From the NCBI RefSeq assembly GCF_042650125.1, contig NZ_JBHSAP010000015.1, positions 372,001 through 436,000 of the forward strand: a stretch of 64,000 nt of DNA, read 5' to 3'. A program made the translations under genes and the position numbers. Below the pieces are notes generated by a model that saw only the letters and a list, made by a program, of their open reading frames with translations, was not told the DNA's origin and searched no databases. Within the stretch, counting starts at the first letter, position 1. Each line of letters begins with the position of its first letter. The stretch comes from Salinithrix halophila (GTDB lineage Bacteria > Bacillota > Bacilli > Thermoactinomycetales > DSM-45169). Shown in pieces: positions 34,046 through 42,687 of the stretch.

Positions 34046-34768
34046 TTATGACCGGCGCACAAGGGCCTCGATCTCCGTGAGGACAGGCATCTCTCGCCGT
34101 TCTTTTTCTGTTACTCGCTCCCAATCGATTCCTGTGGGTTTGGGAAAAGGACTCTTCGTTTCGAATACGTTGTCCTCCGTGGCGATCCAATCCACCGTCA
34201 GGTCGAAGGACTGGATGGGGATTTCCTCTTCTAATAACTGGAGAGGATGAACGGTGGAGATGACCGGGACGGGTGGATTGCCCAATTCCTGGATGATGGC
34301 GTATTCCCTATCGGCATAACCTTCACCCTTTCCCACTCGACGGCCGTCCCGGTTGACGGCGACGGAACCGATCACGATCAGGTCAATCCGGGGCAACTCC
34401 TTCAAAGGGAGTTCCCTGCCATATCGATGGATGTGGGAGAGGCTGGCGGCTTTCCGCTCTTCCCCTGAAGGGACCGACTCCGGCAGTACCTGGATGAAGC
34501 CGGCTTTCAGACGAGGGGTGGGGACGAGGAGCGTTTTTCCGTCCCGGAGCACTTGGGCTCGCAAAGGTAATTGTGGGGAATCCGGGTTCACCTTGACCGT
34601 TTTTGCATTCCGGTAGATTTCCATTTGTGCAACTTGGTCTGAGGCCCGTTCAGCCCCTTTGAAATTAGGGATGCGCCCCTGTAAAGGGAAAGGGAACCGG
34701 CCTACTCTTTCCTTCTCCATTCGGGCCCACACCCGCTCTCGGATCACCTGCTTCTTTCTCTTGGTCAT
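34046..34768 (-). CDS. 5-formyltetrahydrofolate cyclo-ligase family protein
   Basis: 240 residues. Family hallmarks: an N-terminal KKQVIRERVWARMEKERVGR, then FKGAERASDQ, LPRIDLIVIGSVAVNRDGRR and the nucleotide loop VGKGEGYADREYAII. The Gly-rich loop differs from the usual GGGYYDR form of YqgN, so this is the divergent MTHFS-domain type and the activity is uncertain. Its ATG overlaps the end of the YfhH gene by four bases, so both are co-translated. Confidence 0.8.
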   Translation of the reverse strand: MTKRKKQVIRERVWARMEKERVGRFPFPLQGRIPNFKGAERASDQVAQMEIYRNAKTVKVNPDSPQLPLRAQVLRDGKTLLVPTPRLKAGFIQVLPESVPSGEERKAASLSHIHRYGRELPLKELPRIDLIVIGSVAVNRDGRRVGKGEGYADREYAIIQELGNPPVPVISTVHPLQLLEEEIPIQSFDLTVDWIATEDNVFETKSPFPKPTGIDWERVTEKERREMPVLTEIEALVRRS

Positions 34769-35097
34769 TCTTGGTCCCTCCCAGGGGAATCTTCGGCGGG
34801 GGTCAGGAGCCCGATCGGGATCGCTTCCCGGATCCGCATATCCTCGTAGGTTCCCCAGGCCATCACACCGTTCAAGTATTCGACTCTGAAGAGATGCGAC
34901 TCTCCTTCTACCTGGTAGAGATAACCCGGTCGGATGGTGGCGGGATCGGTTAAATAGGACTTGGCGAAGTTGATTTTTTGTCGGATCACCGCTACTTCTC
35001 CAGGCATGGATGAGCGGCGGGCTCGGCTCTCTTCCGTTTCAAGCCGACAGATTTCTTCGAGGAGATCCTCCCGGCTCATCCGGCTGTATTGATGCAT
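34765..35097 (-). CDS. yfhH: YfhH/DUF1811 family protein
   Basis: 110 residues. It closely follows Bacillus YfhH: RYSQM-type start (QYSRMSREDLLEEICRLE), KINFAKSYLTDPATIRPGYL and the core FRVEYLNGVMAWGTYED ending EAIPIGLL. Function not established; small cytoplasmic protein. Start 35097 follows GGGAGG; the frame to 35259 is without support. Overlaps the downstream cyclo-ligase family gene (ATGA). Confidence 0.88.
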   Translation of the reverse strand: MHQYSRMSREDLLEEICRLETEESRARRSSMPGEVAVIRQKINFAKSYLTDPATIRPGYLYQVEGESHLFRVEYLNGVMAWGTYEDMRIREAIPIGLLTPAEDSPGRDQE

Positions 35098-35236
35098 GAG
35101 ATATACCTCCCGATTTCGGTTTGCACACGTATTATACCAGATTGCCTGTGACGGTTTATGGCAGCGGGGAACGGGGGGAAGCTGTGATACAATGGACTTG
35201 CCGGCTTGATATTGCGACGGGGAGGGAGAACGCCTG

Positions 35237-36169
35237 ATGTCTGTTATTCTGTTGTTCATCGATGGAGTGGGTTTGGGGGAGGAAGCGGATTACAACCCGT
35301 GGTATACGGTTCCCACTCCTCGGCTGGAGGGTATCCTGGGCGGTTCCTCTCTCGTTCGACGGGCGGCAGGGTCCCCCGCTCCCCATGTCACCTTGTTGGC
35401 CGCCGACGCCTGTCTGGGAGTGGAGGGTATTCCCCAAAGCGCCACGGGTCAGGCGACGATCTTTACCGGCCGCAATGCCCCGGCTGCGATGGGAACCCAT
35501 CAGAGCGGGCTTCCTTTTCGCCGTTTACGGGAGTGGGTGGAGAGGGATAACTTGTATCATCATTTTTCTAGTCGGGGGCTTACTGCCGCTTTTGCAAACA
35601 GTTATACTCCGGAATATTTCGAACGGCCGAAGACCCGCCGGGGGTGGATCTCCGTCTCCACTGCAGCCGCAAAAAGCGGTGAGGGGAAGTTATTGACGCT
35701 GGAAGATCTGCTGACGGGGAGAGCGGTCTATCACGATTTGACCCGCCGGACATTGGCAAAGATGCGGCCCGAGGTGAAAGAGATCCAGCCGGAGGAAGCG
35801 GCCCGTCACCTGCTTGGCCTAGCTCGGCAACACGACCTGACGGTGCATGAATATTTCCTCAGCGATCTGGCAGGGCATCGCCGGGACCATGAGTTGATCG
35901 AGTGGGTGATCCGGACTTATGACCGTTTCCTGGGGGCTGTACTCGATGGGAAAAAAGAAGAGGATACCGTGATTTTGGTGAGTGACCACGGAAACAGTGA
36001 GGATTTCCGTGTAAGGACTCACACGCAAAACACAGTCCCCCTTTTACTCCTCGGTCGGGGAGCGGAGACGGTCGGGCGGTATCAGAAAGAATGGGATCTA
36101 ACCTGTGTTGCGCCCCTTCTCTTGCAGGTGGCGGAGGCGTGTTCGCGGGTAAAATGGAAAGGGGAATAA
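35237..36169 (+). CDS. Alkaline-phosphatase-superfamily metalloenzyme
   Basis: 310 residues of the metalloenzyme family that includes phosphopentomutase and cofactor-independent phosphoglycerate mutase. The N-terminal metal site is LLFIDGVGLGEEADYNPW; the T of SATGQATIFTG is the likely nucleophile region; the C-terminal site is DLAGHRRD plus LVSDHGNSEDF. It is shorter than either named enzyme (about 390-510 residues), so it is a distinct subgroup with unknown substrate. Start 35237; the next gene begins one base after its stop. Confidence 0.8.
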   Translation: MSVILLFIDGVGLGEEADYNPWYTVPTPRLEGILGGSSLVRRAAGSPAPHVTLLAADACLGVEGIPQSATGQATIFTGRNAPAAMGTHQSGLPFRRLREWVERDNLYHHFSSRGLTAAFANSYTPEYFERPKTRRGWISVSTAAAKSGEGKLLTLEDLLTGRAVYHDLTRRTLAKMRPEVKEIQPEEAARHLLGLARQHDLTVHEYFLSDLAGHRRDHELIEWVIRTYDRFLGAVLDGKKEEDTVILVSDHGNSEDFRVRTHTQNTVPLLLLGRGAETVGRYQKEWDLTCVAPLLLQVAEACSRVKWKGE

Positions 36170-36170
36170 C

Positions 36171-36557
36171 ATGGCTGAACGGTATGTACCCCAGGTGAGA
36201 GAAGCGGCCATCCCCGAAGATGGGGGATGGGCGGAACTCTCTAGGGAGAATGTGTTGATCCTGCATGTACCGGAATGGGAAGAAATCGTCAGGAAGTCCA
36301 CGGAAGGGTACCGTTATGTCTGGATGTATGATCGAAGAGCGGATGCTTATCTCTTCTGTTTCCGCCTTTCGGACGGAACGGAACGGGCCGTCGCCTTTGC
36401 CAAAGACCACGGAGGGTTGTTACTCCAAGATGATCGAGCACGAGAGGAATTTTCCATTCTAGTGACGACCCAGCCGTTGGGGGAAGCAGAGGAAGATACA
36501 CCGATGCTCCTTTTACGCGGAATCTCCCTCAAACAGCACCCCCGTGCTGGCTGGTAA
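36171..36557 (+). CDS. Hypothetical protein coupled to the metalloenzyme gene
   Basis: 128 residues, no family recognised. Mixed composition (RYVPQVREAAIPEDGGWAEL, RYVWMYDRRADAYLFCFRLS) suggests a small globular beta-rich cytoplasmic protein. It begins one base after the metalloenzyme stop with AAAGGGG as binding site, so they form one operon. Confidence 0.7.
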   Translation: MAERYVPQVREAAIPEDGGWAELSRENVLILHVPEWEEIVRKSTEGYRYVWMYDRRADAYLFCFRLSDGTERAVAFAKDHGGLLLQDDRAREEFSILVTTQPLGEAEEDTPMLLLRGISLKQHPRAGW

Positions 36558-36627
36558 AACGGGCAAGAAAAAGAAAACGAAGTTTTCCAGGGAGGCCCGT
36601 GGTTTACTTTGTCAGATTCAGAGCCGA

Positions 36628-36981
36628 TCACGGACGAATGATCACTCGGGTACCGATTCCCACGTGGCGGCTTAAATCTTCCACATCTCGGTTGTACATA
36701 CGGATACACCCTTTGGAGACCCGCTTTCCGATAGAAGCGGGTTTGTTTGTGCCATGAATTCCGTACCCTGGGCGTGATAATCCCATCCATAGGGTGCCAT
36801 AAGGGCTGAGTTTGCCGCCGGGCCGACTGTAAGGATAGGGAACTTTATTAACTATGGTATAGGTGCCGACAGGTGTCTGGGTAAGCACTTTGCCAATGCC
36901 GACGGGATAGCTTTTCATTACCCGGTTTCCTTCCACGAGTGAAAGACGGCGGTCGGACAGATCGACGATGATAAATGGCAC
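36628..36981 (-). CDS. L,D-transpeptidase (YkuD domain)
   Basis: 117 residues, a minimal YkuD domain. The active-site motif is HGTNKPASIGKRVSKGCIRM with His76 and catalytic Cys92. The enzyme would form 3-3 cross-links or attach proteins to peptidoglycan. There is no signal peptide or LysM, so export is unclear; several spore-forming bacteria have short cytoplasm-start forms of this kind. GTG 36981 follows AAAGGAGGTG. Confidence 0.92.
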   Translation of the reverse strand: MPFIIVDLSDRRLSLVEGNRVMKSYPVGIGKVLTQTPVGTYTIVNKVPYPYSRPGGKLSPYGTLWMGLSRPGYGIHGTNKPASIGKRVSKGCIRMYNRDVEDLSRHVGIGTRVIIRP

Positions 36982-37094
36982 TGCAAAACACCTCCTTTCC
37001 TCATCCTATGAAAAAAAGGGTGTTTTGCCCCTCTGATGGGAACTCCTGACAGGAGGATATACTAATCTCACCGGTAACGAAAGGAGAGAGTTCC

Positions 37095-37433
37095 GTGAAC
37101 TGGCTTTTGAAAGTGGTCATTTACGCAACGGTTCTTCATGCGGCCCATCTCCTCATCGGGGGGATTCGGTATTCCCAGATGCTCGCTCCGATGGGAATCG
37201 TCCTCTTTTTGGCTACGGTGGGTCACTTTGCGGATCAGTGGGTGCTCCCTCGGCTTGGTAATCTGAAATCTTCTCTCTCTGGTGGAGTATTTATGGCAGG
37301 GGTCATTTGGGGGGGCCAGTTTCTCTTCCCCGGATCTGTCGTTCGCATTTGGACGGCACTGTTATTGGGCGGAGTGCTGGGGGCTATCGAATATCGGATG
37401 CATAAAGATATTCTGAAGACAGAGATTTACTAA
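37095..37433 (+). CDS. Small integral membrane protein (DUF2512/YndM-like)
   Basis: 112 residues with four membrane helices. The segment GHFADQWVLPRLGNLKSSL resembles the conserved D-W/Y-VLPR-GN core of DUF2512. GTG 37095 follows AAAGGAGAG. Function unknown. Confidence 0.65.
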   Translation: MNWLLKVVIYATVLHAAHLLIGGIRYSQMLAPMGIVLFLATVGHFADQWVLPRLGNLKSSLSGGVFMAGVIWGGQFLFPGSVVRIWTALLLGGVLGAIEYRMHKDILKTEIY

Positions 37434-37710
37434 GTGAAGAGACAAGGTGTCAGCAAGGAGAAGCAGACATCGGATATATGAAAGTTCGCTCGGGTTGACT
37501 GGGATCCATCAATCATTCCATACAGGAAATTGGAACTTGCAAGCCCTTTTGAAGTGTGATACGTTATTATTTGTGAAATTGCGCTAGAAGGATCCAAGAT
37601 TCACTTAAAGGGTTGGGACCTCTGAGGACTAACCTTCCCCCGTGGTGAACGAGCAGATCCTAGCGGAATATTGGCCAACACCAAATATTTCCTAGGAAGG
37701 GGGCCGAAAG
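37434..37710 (+). promoter_or_regulatory. Long leader of speH with two stem-loops
   Basis: Before speH there is GGTT-GGGA-CCTC-T-GAGG-ACT-AACC (about 37610-37635). A long imperfect stem (TCCTAGCGGAATATTGG with CCAAATATTTCCTAGGA) then ends at the AGGAAGGGGG binding site. This could mask the ribosome binding site. No known riboswitch class was recognised. Confidence 0.4.
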
Positions 37711-38121
37711 ATGGAGGAATACTCGACTTTCGGACGACATGTAGCCATGGATGCTTGGGGCGTTGATTTTGATCTGCTCAACGACGCCGCAAAGCTGGAG
37801 AAACACATGAAGGTTGCCGCGGAAAAATGCGGGGCGACAGTCCTTTCGTCTCAATCTAAGTCCTTTGAACCGCAAGGAGCCACCGTTCTCGTGCTCCTTT
37901 CGGAAAGTCATCTCTCGATTCATACGTATCCGGAAAAGGGGTTTGCAGCCCTGGATTGCTATACCTGCGGCTATGAGGTGGATCCGATGGTTGCCATCCA
38001 GTACATGATGGAGATCCTGAAACCGACCCAGGCCTTTGAAAAGGTGATGCGGCGCGGTGACGGTTCCATCGAGGTTGTTGAACCTGAACTGGCTATGCAA
38101 CCGGTGAAGAAAGTCATCTGA
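37711..38121 (+). CDS. speH: S-adenosylmethionine decarboxylase proenzyme
   Basis: 136 residues, bacterial class 1B type. It self-cleaves between Glu65 and Ser66 in LLSESHLSIHTYPE to make the pyruvoyl group; Cys82 and the GFAALDCYTCG segment complete the active site. It makes decarboxylated SAM for spermidine synthesis. The preceding leader is unusually long, and no spermidine synthase adjoins. ATG 37711 with AGGAAGGGGG. Confidence 0.96.
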   Translation: MEEYSTFGRHVAMDAWGVDFDLLNDAAKLEKHMKVAAEKCGATVLSSQSKSFEPQGATVLVLLSESHLSIHTYPEKGFAALDCYTCGYEVDPMVAIQYMMEILKPTQAFEKVMRRGDGSIEVVEPELAMQPVKKVI

Positions 38122-38133
38122 ACCTAGCCTCTC

Positions 38134-38158
38134 ACGCCTCCTTACAGGAGGCGTTTTT
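38134..38158 (+). terminator. Terminator of speH
   Basis: ACGCCTCC-TTACA-GGAGGCGTTTTT. Confidence 0.85.
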
Positions 38159-38238
38159 AATTGCAGGAAAATGAAAGAGGAAAAAGGAAGAAACAGTCGA
38201 ATTCAATGCTTGGAACGCGAATCGGAGGTGAAAAACCG

Positions 38239-38493
38239 GTGGGCTTATTGATTCGATGGGTTATAAAGACGGGAAGCTTGGCTGGTGGGTTGGCTGCCCT
38301 CTGTCTGGGGCTTTCCATCGTTCTACCAGGAGAGGGGGGGATTTTCTTCTATCGTCTGTCCCTCGTCTCTTTTTTTCTATTGCTTCCATCCATCGGTTTA
38401 ACAGCATGGGGAGAATATCGCCGCCGGGGGCGGGAAGAGCGGAAAAGATCCGGCCATTCAAGGGGGCGGAAGAATCGGAAGAAGTCGCTATAA
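38239..38493 (+). CDS. Small membrane protein, 84 residues
   Basis: GTG 38239 follows GGAGGTG at eight bases. Two hydrophobic helices (TGSLAGGLAALCLGLSIVL and LSLVSFFLLLPSIGLTAWG) are followed by a very basic tail (RRRGREERKRSGHSRGRKNR). The longer frame from 38161 begins inside the speH terminator. Family not recognised. Confidence 0.6.
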   Translation: MGLLIRWVIKTGSLAGGLAALCLGLSIVLPGEGGIFFYRLSLVSFFLLLPSIGLTAWGEYRRRGREERKRSGHSRGRKNRKKSL

Positions 38494-38654
38494 AGCTGGT
38501 TCGCTATCGTTTCGGTGCATTACATTCAGTGGCCCAGATCCCGCTCTCCGAGGAGGGGTTCTTTTTTTTGAGTTGGCGGCGGCTTGCAACTGGTAATCGA
38601 GAGGAAGACGGGTGATTGTGGTGGACGGGCCCCCAGGGGAAGTGCTATAGTCCA

Positions 38655-38687
38655 ATTGTAAACTAAAAATTATAATAGGTTGACGAT
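38655..38687. promoter_or_regulatory. BirA operator of the bioADFHC operon
   Basis: TTGTAAAC (38656-38663), 14 bases, GGTTGACG (38678-38685). This is the biotin repressor site form TTGTAAAC-N-GTTTACAA seen across bacteria. The same half-sites with the same spacing stand before bioB at 55423. Confidence 0.85.
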
Positions 38688-38703
38688 TGGAGTGGAGAAA
38701 TCG

Positions 38704-40053
38704 ATGACCTTATCCTACGAGGAATTGCTTGAAAAAAACCGGCGGTATCTGTGGAATCCCTTCACCCAGATGAAAGAATATTTCCGGGATGAACCCGTGA
38801 TCATTGAACGGGGGGAAGGGGTGAAGCTGATCGATGTCAAAGGCCGGGAGTTCTACGACGGGAATGCGTCTGTCTGGCTGAACCCCCATGGCCACAACCG
38901 TAAGGAGATCAACGAGGCGATCATCGACCAATTGGGGAAAATCGCCCATTCTACGTTGCTCGGTTCAGCCAATGTACCTGCTCTCCTGTTAGCAGAGCGA
39001 TTGGTGAAGATAACTCCGGAGCGGGTGGCCAAGGTGTTTTACTCCGATAGCGGGGCGACCGCTGTAGAGGTAGCCCTTAAGATGGCTTATCTCTACTGGA
39101 AACGCCGGGGGCGGGAGGAGAAACAGGTCTTCCTCAGCATGGCCAACGCCTACCACGGGGACACGGTGGGTGCCGTCAGTGTCGGAGGGATCGACCTTTT
39201 TCACTCGGCTTTCGACCGGTTGCTTTTTTCCGGGGAAAAGGTGTCATATCCCTATCCCTACCGTTATCCAGGCACCTTGGAGGAGTGCCGGGAAGCGTGT
39301 CTCCAGGAGTTGCGTGAGCGGCTGGAGGAGAAAGGGGAACAGATTGCCGGCCTCTTCGTGGAGCCGATGGTGCAGGGGGCAGGCGGCCTGATTATGATGC
39401 CGCCGGGATATCTGAAGGAAGTGGAGAGGCTCTGTCGTAAGCATGAGGTCCTGTTGATCGCCGATGAGGTGGCGACGGGTTTTGGGCGCACCGGTGAAAT
39501 GTTCGCTTGCGACCATGAGGGAGTACAGCCAGATATTCTCTGTCTCGGGAAAAAGCTGACCGGTGGTTATCTGCCCGTTGCGGCTACCCTGGCCTCCGAT
39601 GAGATCTATGATGCCTTCTTCGGTGACCACCAAGAGGCGAAAACGTTTTTCCACGGCCATTCCTATACGGGTAACCAGTTAGGGTGTGCCGCTGCCCTAG
39701 CCAGCCTGGATCTCTATGAACAGGAGGATCGGGTGGGCCACGTCCAGGAGATGAGCCGGTTCACCAAAGAAAGGTTGGAAAAGATAGCGGTTCTCCCCCA
39801 TGTGGGAGAAGTTCGGCGGTTGGGCCTGATGATCGGGATCGAGTTAGTGAAGGACCGGCAGACGAAGGAGCCTTACAGCTGGGAAGAAGCGATGGGGGTA
39901 CGGGTGTGCCGCCGAGCTCGGGAACTTGGATTGATGACCCGACCCCTGGGCCACGTGATTACCTTCCTTCCCCCGCTGGTGGTCACGCGGGAGGACTTGA
40001 AGGCGATGATTGACATTCTCCATCAGGCGATCCGAGAGGTGACCGGCCCGTGA
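38704..40053 (+). CDS. bioA: Adenosylmethionine-8-amino-7-oxononanoate aminotransferase
   Basis: Transaminates KAPA to DAPA using SAM. 449 residues; class III aminotransferase with NPFTQMKEY near the start (BioA type), DGNASVWLNPHGH, IADEVATGFGRTG and the PLP lysine in CLGKKLTGGYLP. ATG 38704 follows GGAGAAATCG. It starts a tightly packed operon with bioD (overlapping GTGA). Confidence 0.96.
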   Translation: MTLSYEELLEKNRRYLWNPFTQMKEYFRDEPVIIERGEGVKLIDVKGREFYDGNASVWLNPHGHNRKEINEAIIDQLGKIAHSTLLGSANVPALLLAERLVKITPERVAKVFYSDSGATAVEVALKMAYLYWKRRGREEKQVFLSMANAYHGDTVGAVSVGGIDLFHSAFDRLLFSGEKVSYPYPYRYPGTLEECREACLQELRERLEEKGEQIAGLFVEPMVQGAGGLIMMPPGYLKEVERLCRKHEVLLIADEVATGFGRTGEMFACDHEGVQPDILCLGKKLTGGYLPVAATLASDEIYDAFFGDHQEAKTFFHGHSYTGNQLGCAAALASLDLYEQEDRVGHVQEMSRFTKERLEKIAVLPHVGEVRRLGLMIGIELVKDRQTKEPYSWEEAMGVRVCRRARELGLMTRPLGHVITFLPPLVVTREDLKAMIDILHQAIREVTGP

Positions 40054-40775
40054 TCCGGGGGCGGGGGTTCTTTATCACCGCCACTGATACCGGTGTCGGA
40101 AAGACATGGGTGACGGCTGGACTGGCTCTCGCTTTGCGTGAGCGGGGGTATTCAATCGGGGTGATGAAGCCGGCCCAAAGCGGACACCGGCGGGAGGATC
40201 CCGAAGGAGACGGAATGATTCTCAAGCATTGGACAGGGGCCAAGGACCCGATCCATAAGATGGTCCCCTATAGCTGGTCGCTCCCGGTCGCTCCGGGCCT
40301 GGCGGCTCGGTTGGCCGGGGAAACGATCGACAAACATCATCTTTTGGAACGGCTGACTTCGCTGTCCCAACGTTACGATGCGGTCCTGGTAGAAGGGGCG
40401 GGAGGCTGGATGGTTCCACTGGGGATCGATTGGACGATCGCCGACCTGGCGGCGGATATCGGCTGGCCGGTCTTGATTGTAGCTCGTCCCAATCTTGGTA
40501 CGGTCAACCACACCGCTTTGACCGCGATGGCTATCCGGCGTTGGGGACTGGAGCCGGTAGGTGTCATCCTTAACGGCTTACGCAAGGAGGAAAAAGCGCC
40601 GGATATCCCTTATAATCCGGAGCTGATCGAAGCTGTCGCCGGGGTTCCGGTGTTCGGGACGATCCCGTGGTTGGATGGAGAGCCGGATAGCTATCAACTG
40701 AAGGATGCGATCAGAAGGCACGTTGACGTGGCTCGGCTGGCTGGTCTCCTTGAGGGAAAGGGGATGGGAGGATGA
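40050..40775 (+). CDS. bioD: Dethiobiotin synthetase
   Basis: Closes the ureido ring of dethiobiotin using ATP and CO2. 241 residues; P-loop TDTGVGKTWVTAGLA, Lys in GVMKPAQSG, and VEGAGGWMVPL. The GTG start overlaps the bioA stop by four bases; its stop overlaps bioF. The length is normal. Confidence 0.96.
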   Translation: MIRGRGFFITATDTGVGKTWVTAGLALALRERGYSIGVMKPAQSGHRREDPEGDGMILKHWTGAKDPIHKMVPYSWSLPVAPGLAARLAGETIDKHHLLERLTSLSQRYDAVLVEGAGGWMVPLGIDWTIADLAADIGWPVLIVARPNLGTVNHTALTAMAIRRWGLEPVGVILNGLRKEEKAPDIPYNPELIEAVAGVPVFGTIPWLDGEPDSYQLKDAIRRHVDVARLAGLLEGKGMGG

Positions 40776-41956
40776 CTGATTGGGATCGGGACATTCGCCG
40801 CCGCCTGCATGATCTTGACGGTCAGGGGCTTCTAAGAGAGAGAAGACCTGTATCGAATGCCGCTTTCCCGGTTTTGGAACGAGAAGGAGCTTCTCTGATC
40901 AATTTTTCCTCCAACAACTACTTGGGGCTGGCAGGCAACACGAAGATCGTCCAAGCTGAAGGAAAAGGAGCGTATTCAGGGGCGGGAGCAACCGCCTCCC
41001 GCCTAATTACCGGCACTGACGAAGGCACGAAAATGCTGGAAAAGGAGCTGGCCACCTATAAAGGGACAGAAGCAGCACTCATTTTCGGAAGCGGGTATGC
41101 CGCCAACCTGGGAGTTCTGTCGGCGCTTCTCGGCAGGGAGGACGCCGTCTTCAGTGACCGGCTCAACCATGCGAGTATTGTTGATGGCATCCGGTTGAGC
41201 GGAGCCCGCTGCTTCCGTTACCGCCACGGGGATGCTGACCATCTGGAAACATTATTGCAGAAAGCGGACCGCCAGGGTTTCCGAAAAAAATTGATCGTCA
41301 CCGATACGGTGTTCAGCATGGATGGTGATATCGCTCCTCTGGCGGATCTCCTAGAATTGAAGGAGCGATTCGGAGCAGCCCTGATGGTGGACGATGCTCA
41401 CGGGGGAGGCGTGTTCGGCCCCGAGGGGAAAGGCGTAGTTCATCAGCTGGGTCTAGGGGATCGGGTCGACCTTCACATGGGAACATTCAGCAAGGCATTT
41501 GGTGTCTACGGAGCCTATGTGGCGGGCAGGGAAAACTGGATTCGCTATCTAGTCAACACAAGCCGCAGCTGGATCTATACCACTGCGTTACCGCCGGCGG
41601 TGACGGCGGGAATCGCGGCGTCTCTCCAGTTGGTTCGTCAGGGGGAGGACCTCCGCCAGTCCTTGCGGGAAAAGAGCAGGTGGTTTAGAAACGAACTGCA
41701 ACGGGCGGGATTCGATACCGGGCCCTCTGCTTCCCAGATCATCCCCGTCATGGTGGGAGAAAACCGGGCATCCCTCCGCTTCAGCCAACGGTTGGCTGAT
41801 CGGGGGGTACTGGCAGTGGGTATTCGCCCACCCACGGTGCCTAAGGGTACCGCCCGGATCCGGTTTTCCCTGATGGCCAATCACCGCTGCGAGGATCTGG
41901 AGCAGGCCCTCGAGGCCATCACAGAGACAGGTCGTGAACTGGGGGTGATCGCGTGA
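40772..41956 (+). CDS. bioF: 8-amino-7-oxononanoate synthase
   Basis: Condenses pimeloyl-ACP/CoA with alanine. 394 residues; alpha-oxoamine synthase family with NFSSNNYLGLA, DTVFSMDGDIAPL, VDDAHGGGVFG and PLP lysine in GTFSKAFGVYG. ATG overlaps bioD (ATGA), and the stop overlaps the next gene (GTGA). Confidence 0.96.
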   Translation: MTDWDRDIRRRLHDLDGQGLLRERRPVSNAAFPVLEREGASLINFSSNNYLGLAGNTKIVQAEGKGAYSGAGATASRLITGTDEGTKMLEKELATYKGTEAALIFGSGYAANLGVLSALLGREDAVFSDRLNHASIVDGIRLSGARCFRYRHGDADHLETLLQKADRQGFRKKLIVTDTVFSMDGDIAPLADLLELKERFGAALMVDDAHGGGVFGPEGKGVVHQLGLGDRVDLHMGTFSKAFGVYGAYVAGRENWIRYLVNTSRSWIYTTALPPAVTAGIAASLQLVRQGEDLRQSLREKSRWFRNELQRAGFDTGPSASQIIPVMVGENRASLRFSQRLADRGVLAVGIRPPTVPKGTARIRFSLMANHRCEDLEQALEAITETGRELGVIA

Positions 41957-42687
41957 AGGAAGCAGGATCTTTTCTATGGGTTCCCGGCTGGTCAGCAGAT
42001 TGTCGGGTGTGGGGAAAGCTCCCTGGCACGCTTTTTCCGGAAGGGGTTCACCGGATGATCGATTTCCAGGGTTGCGAGGATACGGAGTCGATTGAAACAC
42101 AGGTGGAACGAGCCTTAGAAGGTCTACCGGCACCCATCCGGATTATCGGGTGGTCCATGGGAGCCATGGCAGCCTTGAAGCTGGCGGGAAGGCCCGTCAG
42201 CTCAATTCACTCCCTCTATCTGATCGGAGCCTGCGGCCAATTCGTGAAATCCGAGGAATACCCCTACGGCTGGAACCCTCGGGTGCTTCTCCGAATGGAG
42301 AGTCGTTTACAGACGGATGTGGAAGGGGTGTTGGAGGATTTTGACCGGCGAATGTTTTCAACGGAGGAACGGCACCAGAAGGAACCCGAACGGTGGAAGC
42401 GTACTTGCAGGGAAGGAAGACCGCCGTCTGTTGACTCTCTCCGTGCCGGGCTGGCTTATCTCAGAGATTACCGACTGGATCGCGAGAAAGAGCGAACGGA
42501 AGCGGCAGTGTATCTATTAAGCGGTACAGCGGATACCATCTGCCCGCCCGCATCCGCCATTCAGCTACAAAAGGTGCTGCCCCGGGCCGAAATCACCCTC
42601 TGGGAAGAGGCCGGTCACTTGCCGTTTTGGACACAAGAGGATCGGTTTCGGGAATGGCTGGAAAGGCGCGTTTATTCCAATGATTGA
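41953..42687 (+). CDS. bioH: Alpha/beta hydrolase, BioH-like pimeloyl-ACP methyl esterase
   Basis: 244 residues. Nucleophile elbow IIGWSMGAMAALKL with Ser, Asp in LLSGTADTICPP and His in EEAGHLPFW form the triad. Place in the operon between bioF and bioC makes it the esterase that frees pimeloyl-ACP from its methyl ester. Sequence is far from E. coli BioH, so function rests on context. GTG start 41953 overlaps bioF; it overlaps bioC by eight bases. Confidence 0.85.
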   Translation: MKEAGSFLWVPGWSADCRVWGKLPGTLFPEGVHRMIDFQGCEDTESIETQVERALEGLPAPIRIIGWSMGAMAALKLAGRPVSSIHSLYLIGACGQFVKSEEYPYGWNPRVLLRMESRLQTDVEGVLEDFDRRMFSTEERHQKEPERWKRTCREGRPPSVDSLRAGLAYLRDYRLDREKERTEAAVYLLSGTADTICPPASAIQLQKVLPRAEITLWEEAGHLPFWTQEDRFREWLERRVYSND

